From Paenibacillus sp. 1_12 (GTDB taxonomy: Bacteria > Bacillota > Bacilli > Paenibacillales > NBRC-103111), in the NCBI RefSeq assembly GCF_900114475.1, contig NZ_FOTE01000002.1, positions 1 through 64,000 of the forward strand: DNA of 64,000 nucleotides. The letters are read 5' to 3'. Below are positions 47,457 to 57,000 of the stretch, one piece after another. How positions within the stretch are numbered: position 1 is the first letter of the stretch; every line of letters starts with the position of its first letter. The notes beneath the pieces were generated by a model. It did not search any database, had not been told where the DNA came from, and saw only the letters and a list, made by a program, of their open reading frames with translations. The translations under genes and the position numbers were made by a program.

Positions 47457-47951
47457 TTACGCGCCTCTCTTTTCTTTTCTCCAGCTGATGATGGAATCGA
47501 TAAATATGAGTGCCACACCGATACAAATCGCGGAATCCGCAATATTAAAGATCGGATAGGTATAGTCAACCGGATTACCTAAACCATTAAATTGGAAACG
47601 AAATTTTAGAAAGTCGACCACTTCGCCAAATAAGGCCCGATCTACAAAGTTTCCTAAAGCTCCGCCCAATAGTAAGCTAAGTGCAACTGGCAGCAGCTTT
47701 TTGCCCTCTTTGTAGCTTTTCTGCAAATAAATAATAATACCAGCTGCGACTACCAAAGTAATCACAATAAAAAACCACCGTTGATCTTGCATAATGCCAA
47801 AAGCCGCTCCGCGATTCCGGTGTGATGTAATTTGAAAAAATTCACCAATAACCGAACGAACTTCATTCAATTCTAGCCGATTGACAATCAACCATTTGGT
47901 GATTTGATCCAGTATCAGCACTACACATGCATATAAATAGTATCTCAACAT
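47457..47951 (-). CDS. lspA: Lipoprotein signal peptidase (signal peptidase II)
   Basis: This 164-residue membrane aspartyl protease has four spans. The family blocks NRGAAFGIMQ and GGALGNFVDRALFGEVVDFL contain the catalytic Asp pair (NFVDR and VVDF). It cleaves prolipoproteins such as the binding protein encoded at 11915. AAAAGGAG precedes the ATG. First gene of lspA-rluD-patA. Confidence 0.95.
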   Translation of the reverse strand: MLRYYLYACVVLILDQITKWLIVNRLELNEVRSVIGEFFQITSHRNRGAAFGIMQDQRWFFIVITLVVAAGIIIYLQKSYKEGKKLLPVALSLLLGGALGNFVDRALFGEVVDFLKFRFQFNGLGNPVDYTYPIFNIADSAICIGVALIFIDSIISWRKEKRGA

Positions 47952-48068
47952 GACAACTCCTTTTCGCTTACTTCTCCTGATCTGCTGCCTTACCCATGAT
48001 TTACCTATGTAAAAAACTTCGTTTCCGCAAAAAATAGCAGCAATGCTTTATCAAAGGAGGCGTACTTG

Positions 48069-48839
48069 ATGACTCATAATGATCCCAATCCAATAAGTCC
48101 TCAGCAATTGCAATCGTTACGGTTCATTTTACTTGAAGAAAAACAATGGCTGGAGAACGTGACGGAAAACAACAGCCATTTCGGTCTCTCCGACTCCCTG
48201 CGTGATCAGACCGGTGAACTATCCACCAATGATAACCACCCAGCCGATTTAGGGTCGGAAATGTTTGAACGCAGTAAGGATATTGCTTTAAACGATAATC
48301 GCGAGCGTCATTTTACCCAGGTTACTGAAGCACTGCAGCGCTTAGACAATGGACAATATGGTATCTGCCAGAGCTGTGGAGCTCCCATTTCTTTTGAACG
48401 TCTACAGGCAGTACCTACCACCTTATTTTGCAAAAAACATGTACCTGACATCCCTGATACCGAATATCGTCCAGTTGAAGAAGACATCTTAGCACCGCCA
48501 TTCGGCAGAACCAGTCTGGACGAAAAGGATAAGGAAACCGAATTTGACGGCGAAGATGCCTGGCAAATTGTTGAAAGCTGGGGCAGCTCCAACTCACCTG
48601 CTATGGCAGAAGACCCCAACATTTCAAATAATTATAACGATATGGAAATTGAGGCTGATGAGCAGGTCGGCTACGTGGAAGCATTCGAAAGCTTTTTGGC
48701 TACCGATATGTATGGACAAAATGTTACTCTGTACAGGAATCGAGCCTATAACGAGTATCTGCAAAACCATGAAGGTGAAGGCTTACTTGAGCTGGATTCC
48801 GCAGATGACGAAGATGATATCTATACGGATCTCACCTAG
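48069..48839 (+). CDS. YteA-like TraR/DksA-type zinc-finger protein
   Basis: This 256-residue protein has an N-terminal helical hairpin (PQQLQSLRFILLEEKQWLENV and the ERSKDIALNDNRERHFTQVTEALQRLDNGQYG region). A Cys-based zinc finger follows (CQSCGAPISFERLQAVPTTLFCKKH, about residues 98-122) and then a long acidic tail. This is the layout of the YteA sporulation-associated DksA family. AAAGGAGG precedes the ATG by eight bases; a TTG one codon earlier is possible. Its stop overlaps that of the convergent DUF5665 gene. Confidence 0.85.
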   Translation: MTHNDPNPISPQQLQSLRFILLEEKQWLENVTENNSHFGLSDSLRDQTGELSTNDNHPADLGSEMFERSKDIALNDNRERHFTQVTEALQRLDNGQYGICQSCGAPISFERLQAVPTTLFCKKHVPDIPDTEYRPVEEDILAPPFGRTSLDEKDKETEFDGEDAWQIVESWGSSNSPAMAEDPNISNNYNDMEIEADEQVGYVEAFESFLATDMYGQNVTLYRNRAYNEYLQNHEGEGLLELDSADDEDDIYTDLT

Positions 48840-49180
48840 TAAGTTCTTCCTTCCAATTGATACTGAACATGCTTAATAATATCCGCTATATAGTCTCCAA
48901 TTATAGGTAAATTTAAAGCTCCCAATAATTGAAGAACATACAGAATTGTCGTCGCAAACACAGTAAAGCCAATGGCGATTCCAACGCCTCTTGCTAAACC
49001 AGCGAGTAAATTCGAGAAAATGAGCTTACGCGGACTGTTGAGCAGATCCACATAATCGGCAATTTGGGTTCGTTCCATCTGATTTGCAATCTTGGTCACT
49101 TGCTGGTGGATACTTTCCATAAGCTTCCGATCCGGCAATGGCTGATGTCCGCTCAAGCCCATTCCTCCCGACTTTCTCAT
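48836..49180 (-). CDS. DUF5665-type membrane protein
   Basis: This 114-residue protein has a soluble N-terminal helix (LMESIHQQVTKIANQMERTQIADYVDLLNSPRKLIFSNLLAG) and one long hydrophobic stretch (about 60-88; GIAIGFTVFATTILYVLQLLG). This fits the DUF5665 family of small membrane proteins in Firmicutes. Function is unknown. It lies downstream of ileS on the same strand. Confidence 0.7.
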   Translation of the reverse strand: MRKSGGMGLSGHQPLPDRKLMESIHQQVTKIANQMERTQIADYVDLLNSPRKLIFSNLLAGLARGVGIAIGFTVFATTILYVLQLLGALNLPIIGDYIADIIKHVQYQLEGRTY

Positions 49181-49264
49181 CAGATTAATCCCGTTAGCAG
49201 AGCTTGTACGCTTCTTCTGCTTCCGGGATTACTCCCATATTTGATTAGACCTGATAAGACCTGA

Positions 49265-52033
49265 TTAAACCTCTACCCTCTGCTTGATGACTTCCGCACA
49301 ACGTTTGCACAAGGTCGGATGATCCGCATCCAAGCCTACATCCTTAGTAACATTCCAGCAGCGCTCACATTTCTCGCCTTCTGCAATCTTCACCTGTACG
49401 GACATACCTTTGGACGAACGAGCCCCTTCCGGTGCCGCGGCTCCGGCTTCATGAACCTCAACTGCTGAAACAATGAATAGCTGCTCCAATTGTTCTAACC
49501 CAGCTAACAGCTGTGCTTGCTCTTCATTTGGATATAGATGAACGGCCGCCCCAAGCGAGTTACCGATCATTTTTTCCTTACGTGCGTCCTCCAGAGCCTT
49601 CAGAACATCATCACGAACGACAATGAACTGTTCCCACTTTGATTCCATTTTTTCATCGAAAAGTGTAGCATCTACTTCCGGCAGCTCGCTTAATTGAATG
49701 CTGTCCAATTGGACGCCTGGGATGTACTTCCATACTTCGTCCGCTGTATGCGGCAAAATCGGAGCAATTAACTTAGTTATTACCGTCAAGGCATCATATA
49801 ATACGGTTTGTGCTGCTTTTCTGCCCGAATCCGAAGGAGCGCTAGCGTAAAGTCTATCCTTAATAATGTCCAGATAAAAAGCGCTCATCTCAACGGCACA
49901 GAAATGGTGTACAGACTGATAAACAATATGAAACTCATAGGCATCGTATGCCTTGGTAACGCGATCAGTCATCCGATTCAAACGCGCCAATGCGAAGCGG
50001 TCCAATTCATTCATTTGGTTCGGAGCTATACGGTCTGCTGCAGGGTTGAAGTCAGATAAATTACCCAGTAAAAAGCGCAGCGTGTTGCGAATTTTGCGAT
50101 ACACTTCCGTAATTTGATTCAAAATATTGTCTGAAATGCGCACATCGGATTGGTAATCTACCGAAGATACCCACAGGCGTAAAATATCGGCGCCCAGCTT
50201 GTCGCACACTTTATTCGGATCAATGGTGTTGCCGAGTGATTTGGACATTTTACGTCCTTCACCATCCAACGTAAACCCATGGCTTAAAATGCCTTTGTAC
50301 GGCGATTGTCCATGCACAGCTACACCTGTGATTAAGGAAGAATTGTACCAACCGCGATATTGGTCCGAGCCTTCCAAGTACAGATCCGCCGGCCACACCA
50401 ATTCATCTCTGGTTTCAAGAACAGCTACATGACTGGACCCAGAATCAAACCACACGTCCATAATGTCGGTTTCCTTACGGAATTCTGTATCACCGCTTAT
50501 CGGACATACGGTACCTTCCGGTAACAGCTCGGAAGCATCCTTTTGAAACCAAGCATTGGAGCCTTCACGTTCAAAAATTTGTGCTACGTGCTCAATCGTT
50601 TCCTTGTTGACGAGCGGCACATTGCTGTTGCGACCGTAAAAAATCGGAATCGGCACTCCCCACACCCGTTGACGTGAAATGCACCAGTCCCCACGATCGG
50701 CGATCATGTTATGCAGACGAATCTCGCCCCAGGCTGGAGTCCATTTAACCTTTTTAATCTCCTCAAGCATTTCTTCGCGGAACTTGTCTACAGAAGCAAA
50801 CCATTGCTCAGTCGCGCGGAAAATAACCGGCTTCTTCGTCCGCCAATCATGCGGATACTGATGCTGGATCAGACTCATATGAAGCAAGTGCCCGGATTCT
50901 TTCAGCATCTCAGTAATTACTTTGTTGCCTTTATCGTAGAACATTCCTTCAAAGCCAGGCGCTTCCGCTGTAAAATGACCTTGATCATCCACAGGACACA
51001 GCACGCCCAAATTGTAGCGTTGACCGATTACAAAGTCATCCTCCCCGTGACCCGGAGCGGTATGAACACAACCTGTACCGGCTTCCAATGTAACATGATC
51101 ACCAACCATCACAAGTGACGTTCTGTCATAAAACGGATGCTGGCAAAGCACATGCTCAAGCTCGCTGCCCTTGATTTGCGACAACACTTGTACATCATTC
51201 CAGCCGATTTCTTTGGATACAGACTCTAGCAACCCTTGGGCTACCACATACTTCTTGCCTTCCACTTCGACAAGAACATATTCGAAATCCGGATGTAAGG
51301 AAATACCTAGATTGGCAGGCAGCGTCCACGGTGTCGTCGTCCAAATCACAATCGAAGCATCCTCAGGCAGCTTGCCTTTACCAGCCTTCACTTGAAAAGC
51401 GACATATACAGATGTTGAGGTTTTATCCTGATATTCGATCTCTGCCTCAGCCAGTGCACTTTCTGAGGATGGGGACCAATATACAGGCTTCAGTCCTTTA
51501 TAGATATAACCTTTGTTTACCATCTCACCAAAAACGCGAATTTGTTGAGCTTCATATTTGGGCTGTAGTGTAATGTATGGATTATTCCAATCACCGCGAA
51601 TACCTAACCGTTTGAACTGTGCCTTCTGCCTCTCGACCGATTGCAGCGCGTAGTCCTTACAATATTCACGAAACTCGTGAACACTCATTTTTTTACGATC
51701 AATTTTGTCGTTGTTGGCAACAGCCTGCTCAATCGGCAAACCATGTGTATCCCAACCAGGAACGTAAGGCGCATCATAGCCCTGCATCGTTTTGAAACGA
51801 ACAATAATATCCTTAAGTACTTTGTTCAACGCATGTCCAATATGAATATCACCATTCGCGTAGGGAGGGCCATCATGCAATATAAATTTCGGTTTTCCCT
51901 TGCGGCTCTCCTGTACCTTGCTATAAATATCAATTTCTTCCCAATGCTGCTGCATACCCGGTTCCGCTTGCGGCAAATTTCCTCTCATCGGGAAATCAGT
52001 TTGTAATAGGTTTAATGTTTTGCCATAGTCCAT
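49265..52033 (-). CDS. ileS: Isoleucyl-tRNA synthetase
   Basis: This 922-residue class I synthetase has the HIGH-type motif [16 protein letters not shown] (about 56-71) and a KMSKS motif ([12 protein letters not shown], about 594-605). It also has an editing domain and a C-terminal zinc finger with paired cysteines (CERCWNV ... CKRCAE). Length and zinc site match the bacterial type found in Bacillus. AAGGAG precedes the ATG. A T-box leader upstream controls it. Confidence 0.97.
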   Translation of the reverse strand: MDYGKTLNLLQTDFPMRGNLPQAEPGMQQHWEEIDIYSKVQESRKGKPKFILHDGPPYANGDIHIGHALNKVLKDIIVRFKTMQGYDAPYVPGWDTHGLPIEQAVANNDKIDRKKMSVHEFREYCKDYALQSVERQKAQFKRLGIRGDWNNPYITLQPKYEAQQIRVFGEMVNKGYIYKGLKPVYWSPSSESALAEAEIEYQDKTSTSVYVAFQVKAGKGKLPEDASIVIWTTTPWTLPANLGISLHPDFEYVLVEVEGKKYVVAQGLLESVSKEIGWNDVQVLSQIKGSELEHVLCQHPFYDRTSLVMVGDHVTLEAGTGCVHTAPGHGEDDFVIGQRYNLGVLCPVDDQGHFTAEAPGFEGMFYDKGNKVITEMLKESGHLLHMSLIQHQYPHDWRTKKPVIFRATEQWFASVDKFREEMLEEIKKVKWTPAWGEIRLHNMIADRGDWCISRQRVWGVPIPIFYGRNSNVPLVNKETIEHVAQIFEREGSNAWFQKDASELLPEGTVCPISGDTEFRKETDIMDVWFDSGSSHVAVLETRDELVWPADLYLEGSDQYRGWYNSSLITGVAVHGQSPYKGILSHGFTLDGEGRKMSKSLGNTIDPNKVCDKLGADILRLWVSSVDYQSDVRISDNILNQITEVYRKIRNTLRFLLGNLSDFNPAADRIAPNQMNELDRFALARLNRMTDRVTKAYDAYEFHIVYQSVHHFCAVEMSAFYLDIIKDRLYASAPSDSGRKAAQTVLYDALTVITKLIAPILPHTADEVWKYIPGVQLDSIQLSELPEVDATLFDEKMESKWEQFIVVRDDVLKALEDARKEKMIGNSLGAAVHLYPNEEQAQLLAGLEQLEQLFIVSAVEVHEAGAAAPEGARSSKGMSVQVKIAEGEKCERCWNVTKDVGLDADHPTLCKRCAEVIKQRVEV

Positions 52034-52062
52034 TATTGTCCATCTCCTTCGTTATATACAAA

Positions 52063-52335
52063 AAAACCTCCCATCCCCATAGGGACGAGAAGCCTCGCGT
52101 TACCACCCTGATTAAGACTTGCCAGCTGTCCGCCAGACTTCCGTTCAGAAATCTCCGGCTTGCAGCAAAATAGTCTTCACTCAATAATCGTTAACGGGAT
52201 TAGCCGATCCTCTTTACTGTAGGTTCAAGAGAATGCTCCTGGGTGATTTTCCATTACTGCAAAGATCGGGCTCGCACCAAACCCCGACTCGCTTTCGTTG
52301 CGTACGTAACATACTCTTCCCATTCATCGCTTTTT
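52063..52335 (-). promoter_or_regulatory. T-box riboswitch leader of ileS
   Basis: On the minus strand the T-box core AATCAGGGTGGTAACGCG (about 52096-52113) is followed by a terminator (52067-52092; 11-bp stem with G-U pairs) and a seven-T run. The upstream stem I region fills the gap to divIVA. Isoleucine specificity is inferred from ileS; the specifier was not resolved. Confidence 0.9.
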
Positions 52336-52341
52336 GTGATC

Positions 52342-52370
52342 ATTGTAGCAGTTTCTTTTGCAATAGGCAA
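52342..52370 (-). promoter_or_regulatory. Promoter of the ileS T-box leader
   Basis: On the minus strand TTGCCT (52365-52370), a 17-base spacer and TACAAT (52342-52347). It overlaps the last bases before the divIVA stop. Confidence 0.55.
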
Positions 52371-52376
52371 GCCGTC

Positions 52377-52856
52377 TTAAGCTTGTTCAATTTCAATCCG
52401 TTCCATCGCATTCCAATCCTCTTGACCGAGCAATTCCAGCTGTGCTTCCAGCAATGTACGAAAGCGGGTACGATAAATCGAAGCCTGTTTTTTGAGTTCT
52501 TCGATTTCCACTGAAATTTTGCGGGATTTAGTCAAGGATTCATTAATAATTCGATCCGCATTTTTCTCGGCTTCCTTTATAATGAGCTGCGCTTCTTTTT
52601 TGGAATTGCTTCTTAATTCATCGGCAGCTTCCTGAGCCACGATTATGGTCTTGCTCAAGGTTTCTTCTATACTCGAAAAATGATTAAGACGCTCCTGGAT
52701 CGCAGCAAGCTGATTTTGCAAGTCCTTATTCTCACGGATATTTGCTTCATAATCTTTAATAATTTGGTCCAAAAATTCGTTTACTTGATCTTCATCATAA
52801 CCTCGGAATGATCGGCCAAATTCTTTATTATGTATATCCAACGGTGTTAAAGCCAT
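52377..52856 (-). CDS. divIVA: DivIVA cell-division/polarity protein
   Basis: This 159-residue coiled-coil protein binds curved membrane at poles and septa. The N-terminal lipid-binding domain TPLDIHNKEFGRSFRGYDEDQVNEFLDQIIKDYE (residues 3-36) is diagnostic. Coiled coil covers about 30-150. AGGAGGTGC precedes the ATG. It keeps its conserved place between ylmH and ileS. Confidence 0.95.
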   Translation of the reverse strand: MALTPLDIHNKEFGRSFRGYDEDQVNEFLDQIIKDYEANIRENKDLQNQLAAIQERLNHFSSIEETLSKTIIVAQEAADELRSNSKKEAQLIIKEAEKNADRIINESLTKSRKISVEIEELKKQASIYRTRFRTLLEAQLELLGQEDWNAMERIEIEQA

Positions 52857-53000
52857 TGCTGCACCTCCTGAAAAATTGACATCAGTCCGGAAACCTCCGA
52901 GACTTGCTGTCCAACGCGTATAGCTATATTCGACGGTACCTTCGTTATTTCCTTCATTTAACTAAAAAAACCTGCAAAATTTAACAAAAAAAATCGGCAA

Positions 53001-53792
53001 TCACGCATATTTGCCGATTCTTAGCCGATATCTGCCTTTTTTTGTAATCCCTTCCACTTCCAACACCTGAAACCGCCCAAAACCTTGTAAGGATACAACA
53101 TCACCTGACTTCAAAGGCTTGCTCGGATCCTCTTCCTGCTTCCAGTTCAGCTTGCAGCGTCCCGCTTTAATGGGAATCAGGATTTTGGCACGACTAAGAT
53201 GGTAAACGTCACTGACAATACCATCCAAACGAAGGGAAGCTACGGAGAGACTCATCTCTTCGAGCCTAGTTGTAACAACCTGAAGCTGCTCAAGCGGCAG
53301 CTGCTGAGTTTGCACATGCACACGATGGACCTGCTGCAGATTCAGCCGCATATAATCAGCCACTTCCGATGCAACGATAAACTGGCACCCCTGATCGGTT
53401 ACATAAATATCGCCGACTTTTTCCCGCTTCATGCCGAGCGCAAGAATGGAGCCCATGTAATCCCCATGATCCAGATCCTTAAGCTTATTGTCCAAAGATG
53501 TCACAGAAATCAGACTGATTCCCATTTCCTCTTTATCCAACCCCCGATATTCGGGTGCGATAAAAGCTCTCTTTCGTTCCGCTTGCTCATGTCCACCATC
53601 AAATCGAATATGAATATCCACACTTCGATTGGCAAGCGTAGTTAAAATAAAAGCTTGTCTAGGATCCAGAAAATCGGTCAATTTCACCATATGCTGCTCC
53701 GCACGCGCAACCCATTCGGCAGCCTTATCTACAAACCGATGCTCATCCGGATGAAAGTGGGTGTAGACTTGCTCTCTGTTCTTCTCCATCAT
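53001..53792 (-). CDS. ylmH: YlmH-type S4-domain RNA-binding protein
   Basis: This 263-residue protein has a C-terminal S4 domain (about 180-260; RLDGIVSDVYHLSRAKILIPIKAGRCKLNWKQEE). The N-terminal part is typical of YlmH (EWVARAEQHMVKLTDFLDPRQAFI). It binds RNA and has been linked to ribosome quality control. Its start overlaps the ylmG stop by four bases (ATGA). Confidence 0.92.
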   Translation of the reverse strand: MMEKNREQVYTHFHPDEHRFVDKAAEWVARAEQHMVKLTDFLDPRQAFILTTLANRSVDIHIRFDGGHEQAERKRAFIAPEYRGLDKEEMGISLISVTSLDNKLKDLDHGDYMGSILALGMKREKVGDIYVTDQGCQFIVASEVADYMRLNLQQVHRVHVQTQQLPLEQLQVVTTRLEEMSLSVASLRLDGIVSDVYHLSRAKILIPIKAGRCKLNWKQEEDPSKPLKSGDVVSLQGFGRFQVLEVEGITKKGRYRLRIGKYA

Positions 53793-54058
53793 TTAACAAA
53801 AAACAATAGGACGGCTGTAATACCTTGCCCAACAAAACGCAAAGCAATCAGTGCAACAATCGGCGAAATATCAATAACTCCGGCGATCGGCGGAATAAAT
53901 CGGCGGAATATCGATAAATACGGTTCGCACAGCTTGCCCAATATTTCACCAATAAAGCTCTCTTTTGCACTAGGAAGCCATGATAACAGCACGTAGGCGA
54001 TCAGCATGTATGTATAGATTTCAATAAGTGTGTTAACGTAGCCAACAATAGCAAACAA
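53789..54058 (-). CDS. ylmG: YggT-family membrane protein
   Basis: This 89-residue protein has two hydrophobic regions with the family signature SWLPSAKESFIGEILGKLCEPYLSIFRRFIPP between them. The best start is TTG at 54058, four bases after GAGGTGA; a GTG three codons earlier is the alternative. It sits between sepF and ylmH, as in other spore-formers. Role unclear, possibly in division or membrane organisation. Confidence 0.88.
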   Translation of the reverse strand: MFAIVGYVNTLIEIYTYMLIAYVLLSWLPSAKESFIGEILGKLCEPYLSIFRRFIPPIAGVIDISPIVALIALRFVGQGITAVLLFFVK

Positions 54059-54090
54059 ACGATTCACCTCGATTTAGAATGTGGTTGGTG

Positions 54091-54516
54091 CTAGCCCTCA
54101 TTATTCAGTATTTCCGAAATCGAGCCATGAATTTCAACCGTGTCCGGCGTGCACAGAAAAATATTAGGACCAATTTTGGAAATCGAACCATTGAGAGCAT
54201 AAACGGTGCCGCTCAAAAAGTCAACAATACGGGTTGCCTGATCCGAACGAACGAGATGGAGATTGACAACGACTGGGCGGCGTGAACGCAAGTGGTCGGC
54301 AATTTCTTGCGTATCCTCATAGGACTTCGGCTCATTCAAAATAACACGCACTTGCTTGGCTGAATGAATACTGACAATGTTTCCTTTATTTTTACGTTGC
54401 TCCACGGGATTGGTTTCATGTTCTTCCGCATGCTCGGTAACATGTTCACGTTCCGTGATTTCTTCTTCTTCCTGAATCCCGATAAAATTCATAAACTTGT
54501 TCATCATACCCATCAT
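54091..54516 (-). CDS. sepF: SepF, cell-division protein
   Basis: This protein of about 141 residues tethers FtsZ to the membrane. It has a short N-terminal amphipathic helix (MNKFMNFIGI), an acidic linker, and the SepF core (SAKQVRVILNEPKSYEDTQEIADHLRSRRPVVVNLHLV onward). The AAGGAGGAG site abuts a 40-bp tandem-repeat array that fills the space to yggS. Several ATGs cluster at the start; 54516 is taken. Confidence 0.92.
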   Translation of the reverse strand: MMGMMNKFMNFIGIQEEEEITEREHVTEHAEEHETNPVEQRKNKGNIVSIHSAKQVRVILNEPKSYEDTQEIADHLRSRRPVVVNLHLVRSDQATRIVDFLSGTVYALNGSISKIGPNIFLCTPDTVEIHGSISEILNNEG

Positions 54517-54529
54517 CAATCTCCTCCTT

Positions 54530-54807
54530 AAAGTTTTCGTAAGAAAACTTACTTCGTAAGCATCATCTTAAAGTTTTCGTAAGAAAACTTACTTCGTAAG
54601 CATCATCTTAAAGTTTTCGTAAGAAAACTTACTTCGTAAGCATCACCTTAAAGTTTTCGTAAGAAAACTTACTTCGTAAGCATCACCTTAAAGTTTTCGT
54701 AAGAAAACTTACTTCGTAAGCATCACCTTAAAGTTTTCGTAAGAAAACTTACTTCGTAAGCATCATCTTTGAGTTTTCGCAAGAAAACTTACACTTCGTA
54801 AGCATTG
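54530..54807. repeat. 40-bp tandem-repeat array, six near-identical units plus one degenerate
   Basis: Units start at 54530, 54570, 54610, 54650, 54690 and 54730; a diverged seventh runs to about 54807. Each contains AAGTTTTCGTAAGAAAACTT, an 8-bp hairpin with a four-base loop, and CTTACTTCGTAAG, a 5-bp hairpin. Units differ only at the CATCATCTT/CATCACCTT position. The array occupies the whole yggS-sepF gap and touches the sepF ribosome site. Forty is not a multiple of three, so no continuous protein is encoded. Confidence 0.95.
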
Positions 54808-54814
54808 TATGCCC

Positions 54815-55498
54815 TTACTCTTTTCCTACTAGTACCGTTCCCAGACGTATCCAAGTCGCGCCTTCCTCTATAGCGACTTCAAAATCATTGGACATGCCCA
54901 TGGACAAATGCTGAACAGCATATCCCAATACTTGTTCGCGATTTAATTCATCCCTCAGACGGCGAAGCTCCCGAAACACCGGCCTGGTCGATTCCGGCTC
55001 TGCTTCATAAGGTGCCATTGTCATCAAGCCGACGATACGAATGTGCGGCATATCTCTCAGCTTTTCAACAAAAGTGGCCAACTCCTCCGGAGGCAGTCCA
55101 TATTTCGTCTCTTCCCCGGATACATTCAGCTGGATGAAGCAGGATACTACCAAGTTTTGAGCGGCAGCCTTCTTCTCGATTTCGTTGGCTAAGGATAGAC
55201 GGTCCAGTGAATGAATGTAAGCAAATTTACCGATGACATCCTTCACCTTGTTCGTTTGCAAATGTCCGATAAAATGCCACACAGCCTGATCATGAAATGC
55301 TTCCCACTTGGGCTGGACATCCTGCCAACGGTTTTCCCCGATATGGTTCATCCCCAAACCAATCGCCTTGCCTGTGGTCTCCAGAGAAACATACTTCGTT
55401 ACAGCAATGATCTGCACATCTTTACGGTCTCTATTTACACGGTCACATGCTTGTTTAACTTTATCTTCTACAAATTCAATATGCTGTGTCAGCTTCAA
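54815..55498 (-). CDS. YggS-family PLP-binding protein
   Basis: This 227-residue alanine-racemase-like barrel protein binds PLP through the lysine in IIAVTKYVSLE. HFIGHLQTNKVKDV, LSMGMSNDFEVAIEEGATWIRLGT and CFIQLNVSGEETKYG are family signatures. It maintains PLP and amino-acid balance and corresponds to YlmE. The start is TTG after AGAGGTGAC. Confidence 0.93.
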   Translation of the reverse strand: MKLTQHIEFVEDKVKQACDRVNRDRKDVQIIAVTKYVSLETTGKAIGLGMNHIGENRWQDVQPKWEAFHDQAVWHFIGHLQTNKVKDVIGKFAYIHSLDRLSLANEIEKKAAAQNLVVSCFIQLNVSGEETKYGLPPEELATFVEKLRDMPHIRIVGLMTMAPYEAEPESTRPVFRELRRLRDELNREQVLGYAVQHLSMGMSNDFEVAIEEGATWIRLGTVLVGKE

Positions 55499-55513
55499 AA
55501 CAGAAAGTCACCT

Positions 55514-56371
55514 CTATTCATACAAACCAATCCATGCAGCCATTCTGCCTGTTTTCCCCGCTTCTTTGCGATGAGAAAAAAAGATATCGGAGCGGCAGCT
55601 TGTGCATAAACTACTCATTTCGATATGACTTGGCATAATTCCTGCTTTTATCATAATTTGTCGATTCATTTGTTGCAAGTTTAAGTTGTATTTCCCATTG
55701 GGTTTGCTTTCATAGATAGGTATATTTCCATTTTCTCCTGTATTGGATAGGTTTAATTCCTGCATGAGCGAAACAAATTGCGAGACCACAATATCATTTA
55801 CCTCATAACAGCAGCCTTGAATCGACGGTCCTATTGCAGCCATAACATGCTCCGCCTTGGTTCCGTATTCCTGATGCATAAGGTTCAATGTATGGGTTGC
55901 TATTTGAAGAGCAGTCCCTTTCCAGCCAGCATGAGCTAGTCCAACCACACGCCCTACCGGATCATAAAAATATAGGGGCACACAGTCGGCAAACATGACA
56001 TGTAGAAAGAGTCCAGACTCATTAGTTATAAAAGCATCCGTTGCCTGAATTGCACGTTCACGCGAATCAATACCTGCCCCCGCATGCGACCTCGTTACTT
56101 TTAGCACCTTATTACCGTGAACCTGTTCTGCATAAGTGCACTGCTGCAAATCGATATGAAGGGCTTCCGCTAATTTGTGACGGTTGGTTACGACATCTTC
56201 GTGTATATCCTCAACATGCAGACCACAGTTCAAGCTGCCAAACTCACCGCTGCTAACGCCTCCATGACGTGAGGTGAAACCGGCTGTAAGTCCGCTGTCG
56301 CGTTCCATCCAGCTGCGTATTAACAACAATTCGCACCCATTATCAGCCTTTTCCGGTACGAACGGCTCCAT
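55514..56371 (-). CDS. pgeF: Peptidoglycan editing factor PgeF (laccase-domain / YlmD)
   Basis: This 285-residue protein has the multicopper-oxidase-like DUF152 fold. YAEQVHGNKV, ADCVPLYFYDP, GLAHAGWKGTA and GPSIQGCCYEV carry the metal-binding His/Cys residues. Homologues correct misincorporated serine in peptidoglycan precursors or act on purine nucleosides. AAGGGGG precedes the ATG. It lies 15 bases before yggS. Confidence 0.92.
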   Translation of the reverse strand: MEPFVPEKADNGCELLLIRSWMERDSGLTAGFTSRHGGVSSGEFGSLNCGLHVEDIHEDVVTNRHKLAEALHIDLQQCTYAEQVHGNKVLKVTRSHAGAGIDSRERAIQATDAFITNESGLFLHVMFADCVPLYFYDPVGRVVGLAHAGWKGTALQIATHTLNLMHQEYGTKAEHVMAAIGPSIQGCCYEVNDIVVSQFVSLMQELNLSNTGENGNIPIYESKPNGKYNLNLQQMNRQIMIKAGIMPSHIEMSSLCTSCRSDIFFSHRKEAGKTGRMAAWIGLYE

Positions 56372-56534
56372 AGTAGTAAGACCCCCTTCGTCAATCTCTC
56401 AGTTATCCATTTCGGTGTGTAAGTAACCTGATTTCATGGCAGCTTACGCTTATCCGCTTTCTATCAGTATACACGAAGCAGCTTCAAACAGCATCCCTTA
56501 TGAGTCTAATCTTAGCTGATATATGCTTGTTTTC

Positions 56535-56840
56535 TTATCCTTGTCCCCGATATTGTTTATTAAATTCGTGATACGCCTCCGGCTCCTCTTTTTGGCGGAA
56601 GCTGCGAACATCATCAATCTTGACCAGAACGACATCCATACCGATTTTAACGATATTTTTCCAAGGGATCACGACGTCCGTTGAACCCCCAAACCAGCCA
56701 AAGAATCGGCCGCTGTTAGGCACAACGATAGACTCAATGGTCCCATTCCGAAGATCCAGCTCCAGATCGCTGATTTGCCCGAGCTTTTTCCCGTCTACAA
56801 TATTGATTACGTCCTTGGTTTGAAAATCTGATATTTTCAC
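56535..56840 (-). CDS. YlmC/YmxH-type PRC-barrel sporulation protein
   Basis: This 101-residue protein is a PRC-barrel of the YlmC/YmxH family (KISDFQTKDVINIVDGKKLGQISDLELDLRNGTIESIVVP). It likely starts at GTG. It lies between sigG and pgeF in the conserved order; ylmA, found here in B. subtilis, is absent. Function is not defined; the family is linked with sporulation. Confidence 0.88.
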   Translation of the reverse strand: MKISDFQTKDVINIVDGKKLGQISDLELDLRNGTIESIVVPNSGRFFGWFGGSTDVVIPWKNIVKIGMDVVLVKIDDVRSFRQKEEPEAYHEFNKQYRGQG

Positions 56841-56928
56841 GTTGTAACCACCACGTATTCATTAGATTGTTGATTTCTTTTACTACTATATGTGAGACTT
56901 GGGCAAAATGTCTTCTTCCACAAAAAAA

Positions 56929-56954
56929 CCTCCCCGCTAATTTCAGCAGAGAGG
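56929..56954 (-). terminator. Terminator of sigG
   Basis: On the minus strand CCTCTCTGCT pairs with AGCGGGGAGG (G-U pairs), followed by seven T residues, 46 bases past the sigG stop. It separates the sigma-factor block from the ylmC-pgeF-yggS-sepF block. Confidence 0.85.
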
Positions 56955-57000
56955 TCGCAGGGAAAGTTCCCCTTTAAAGGCCCATGATACAGACAAGCAT

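Noticed and set aside
54530-54807. CRISPR array
   Set aside because: Units are contiguous with no unique spacers and no cas genes are present.
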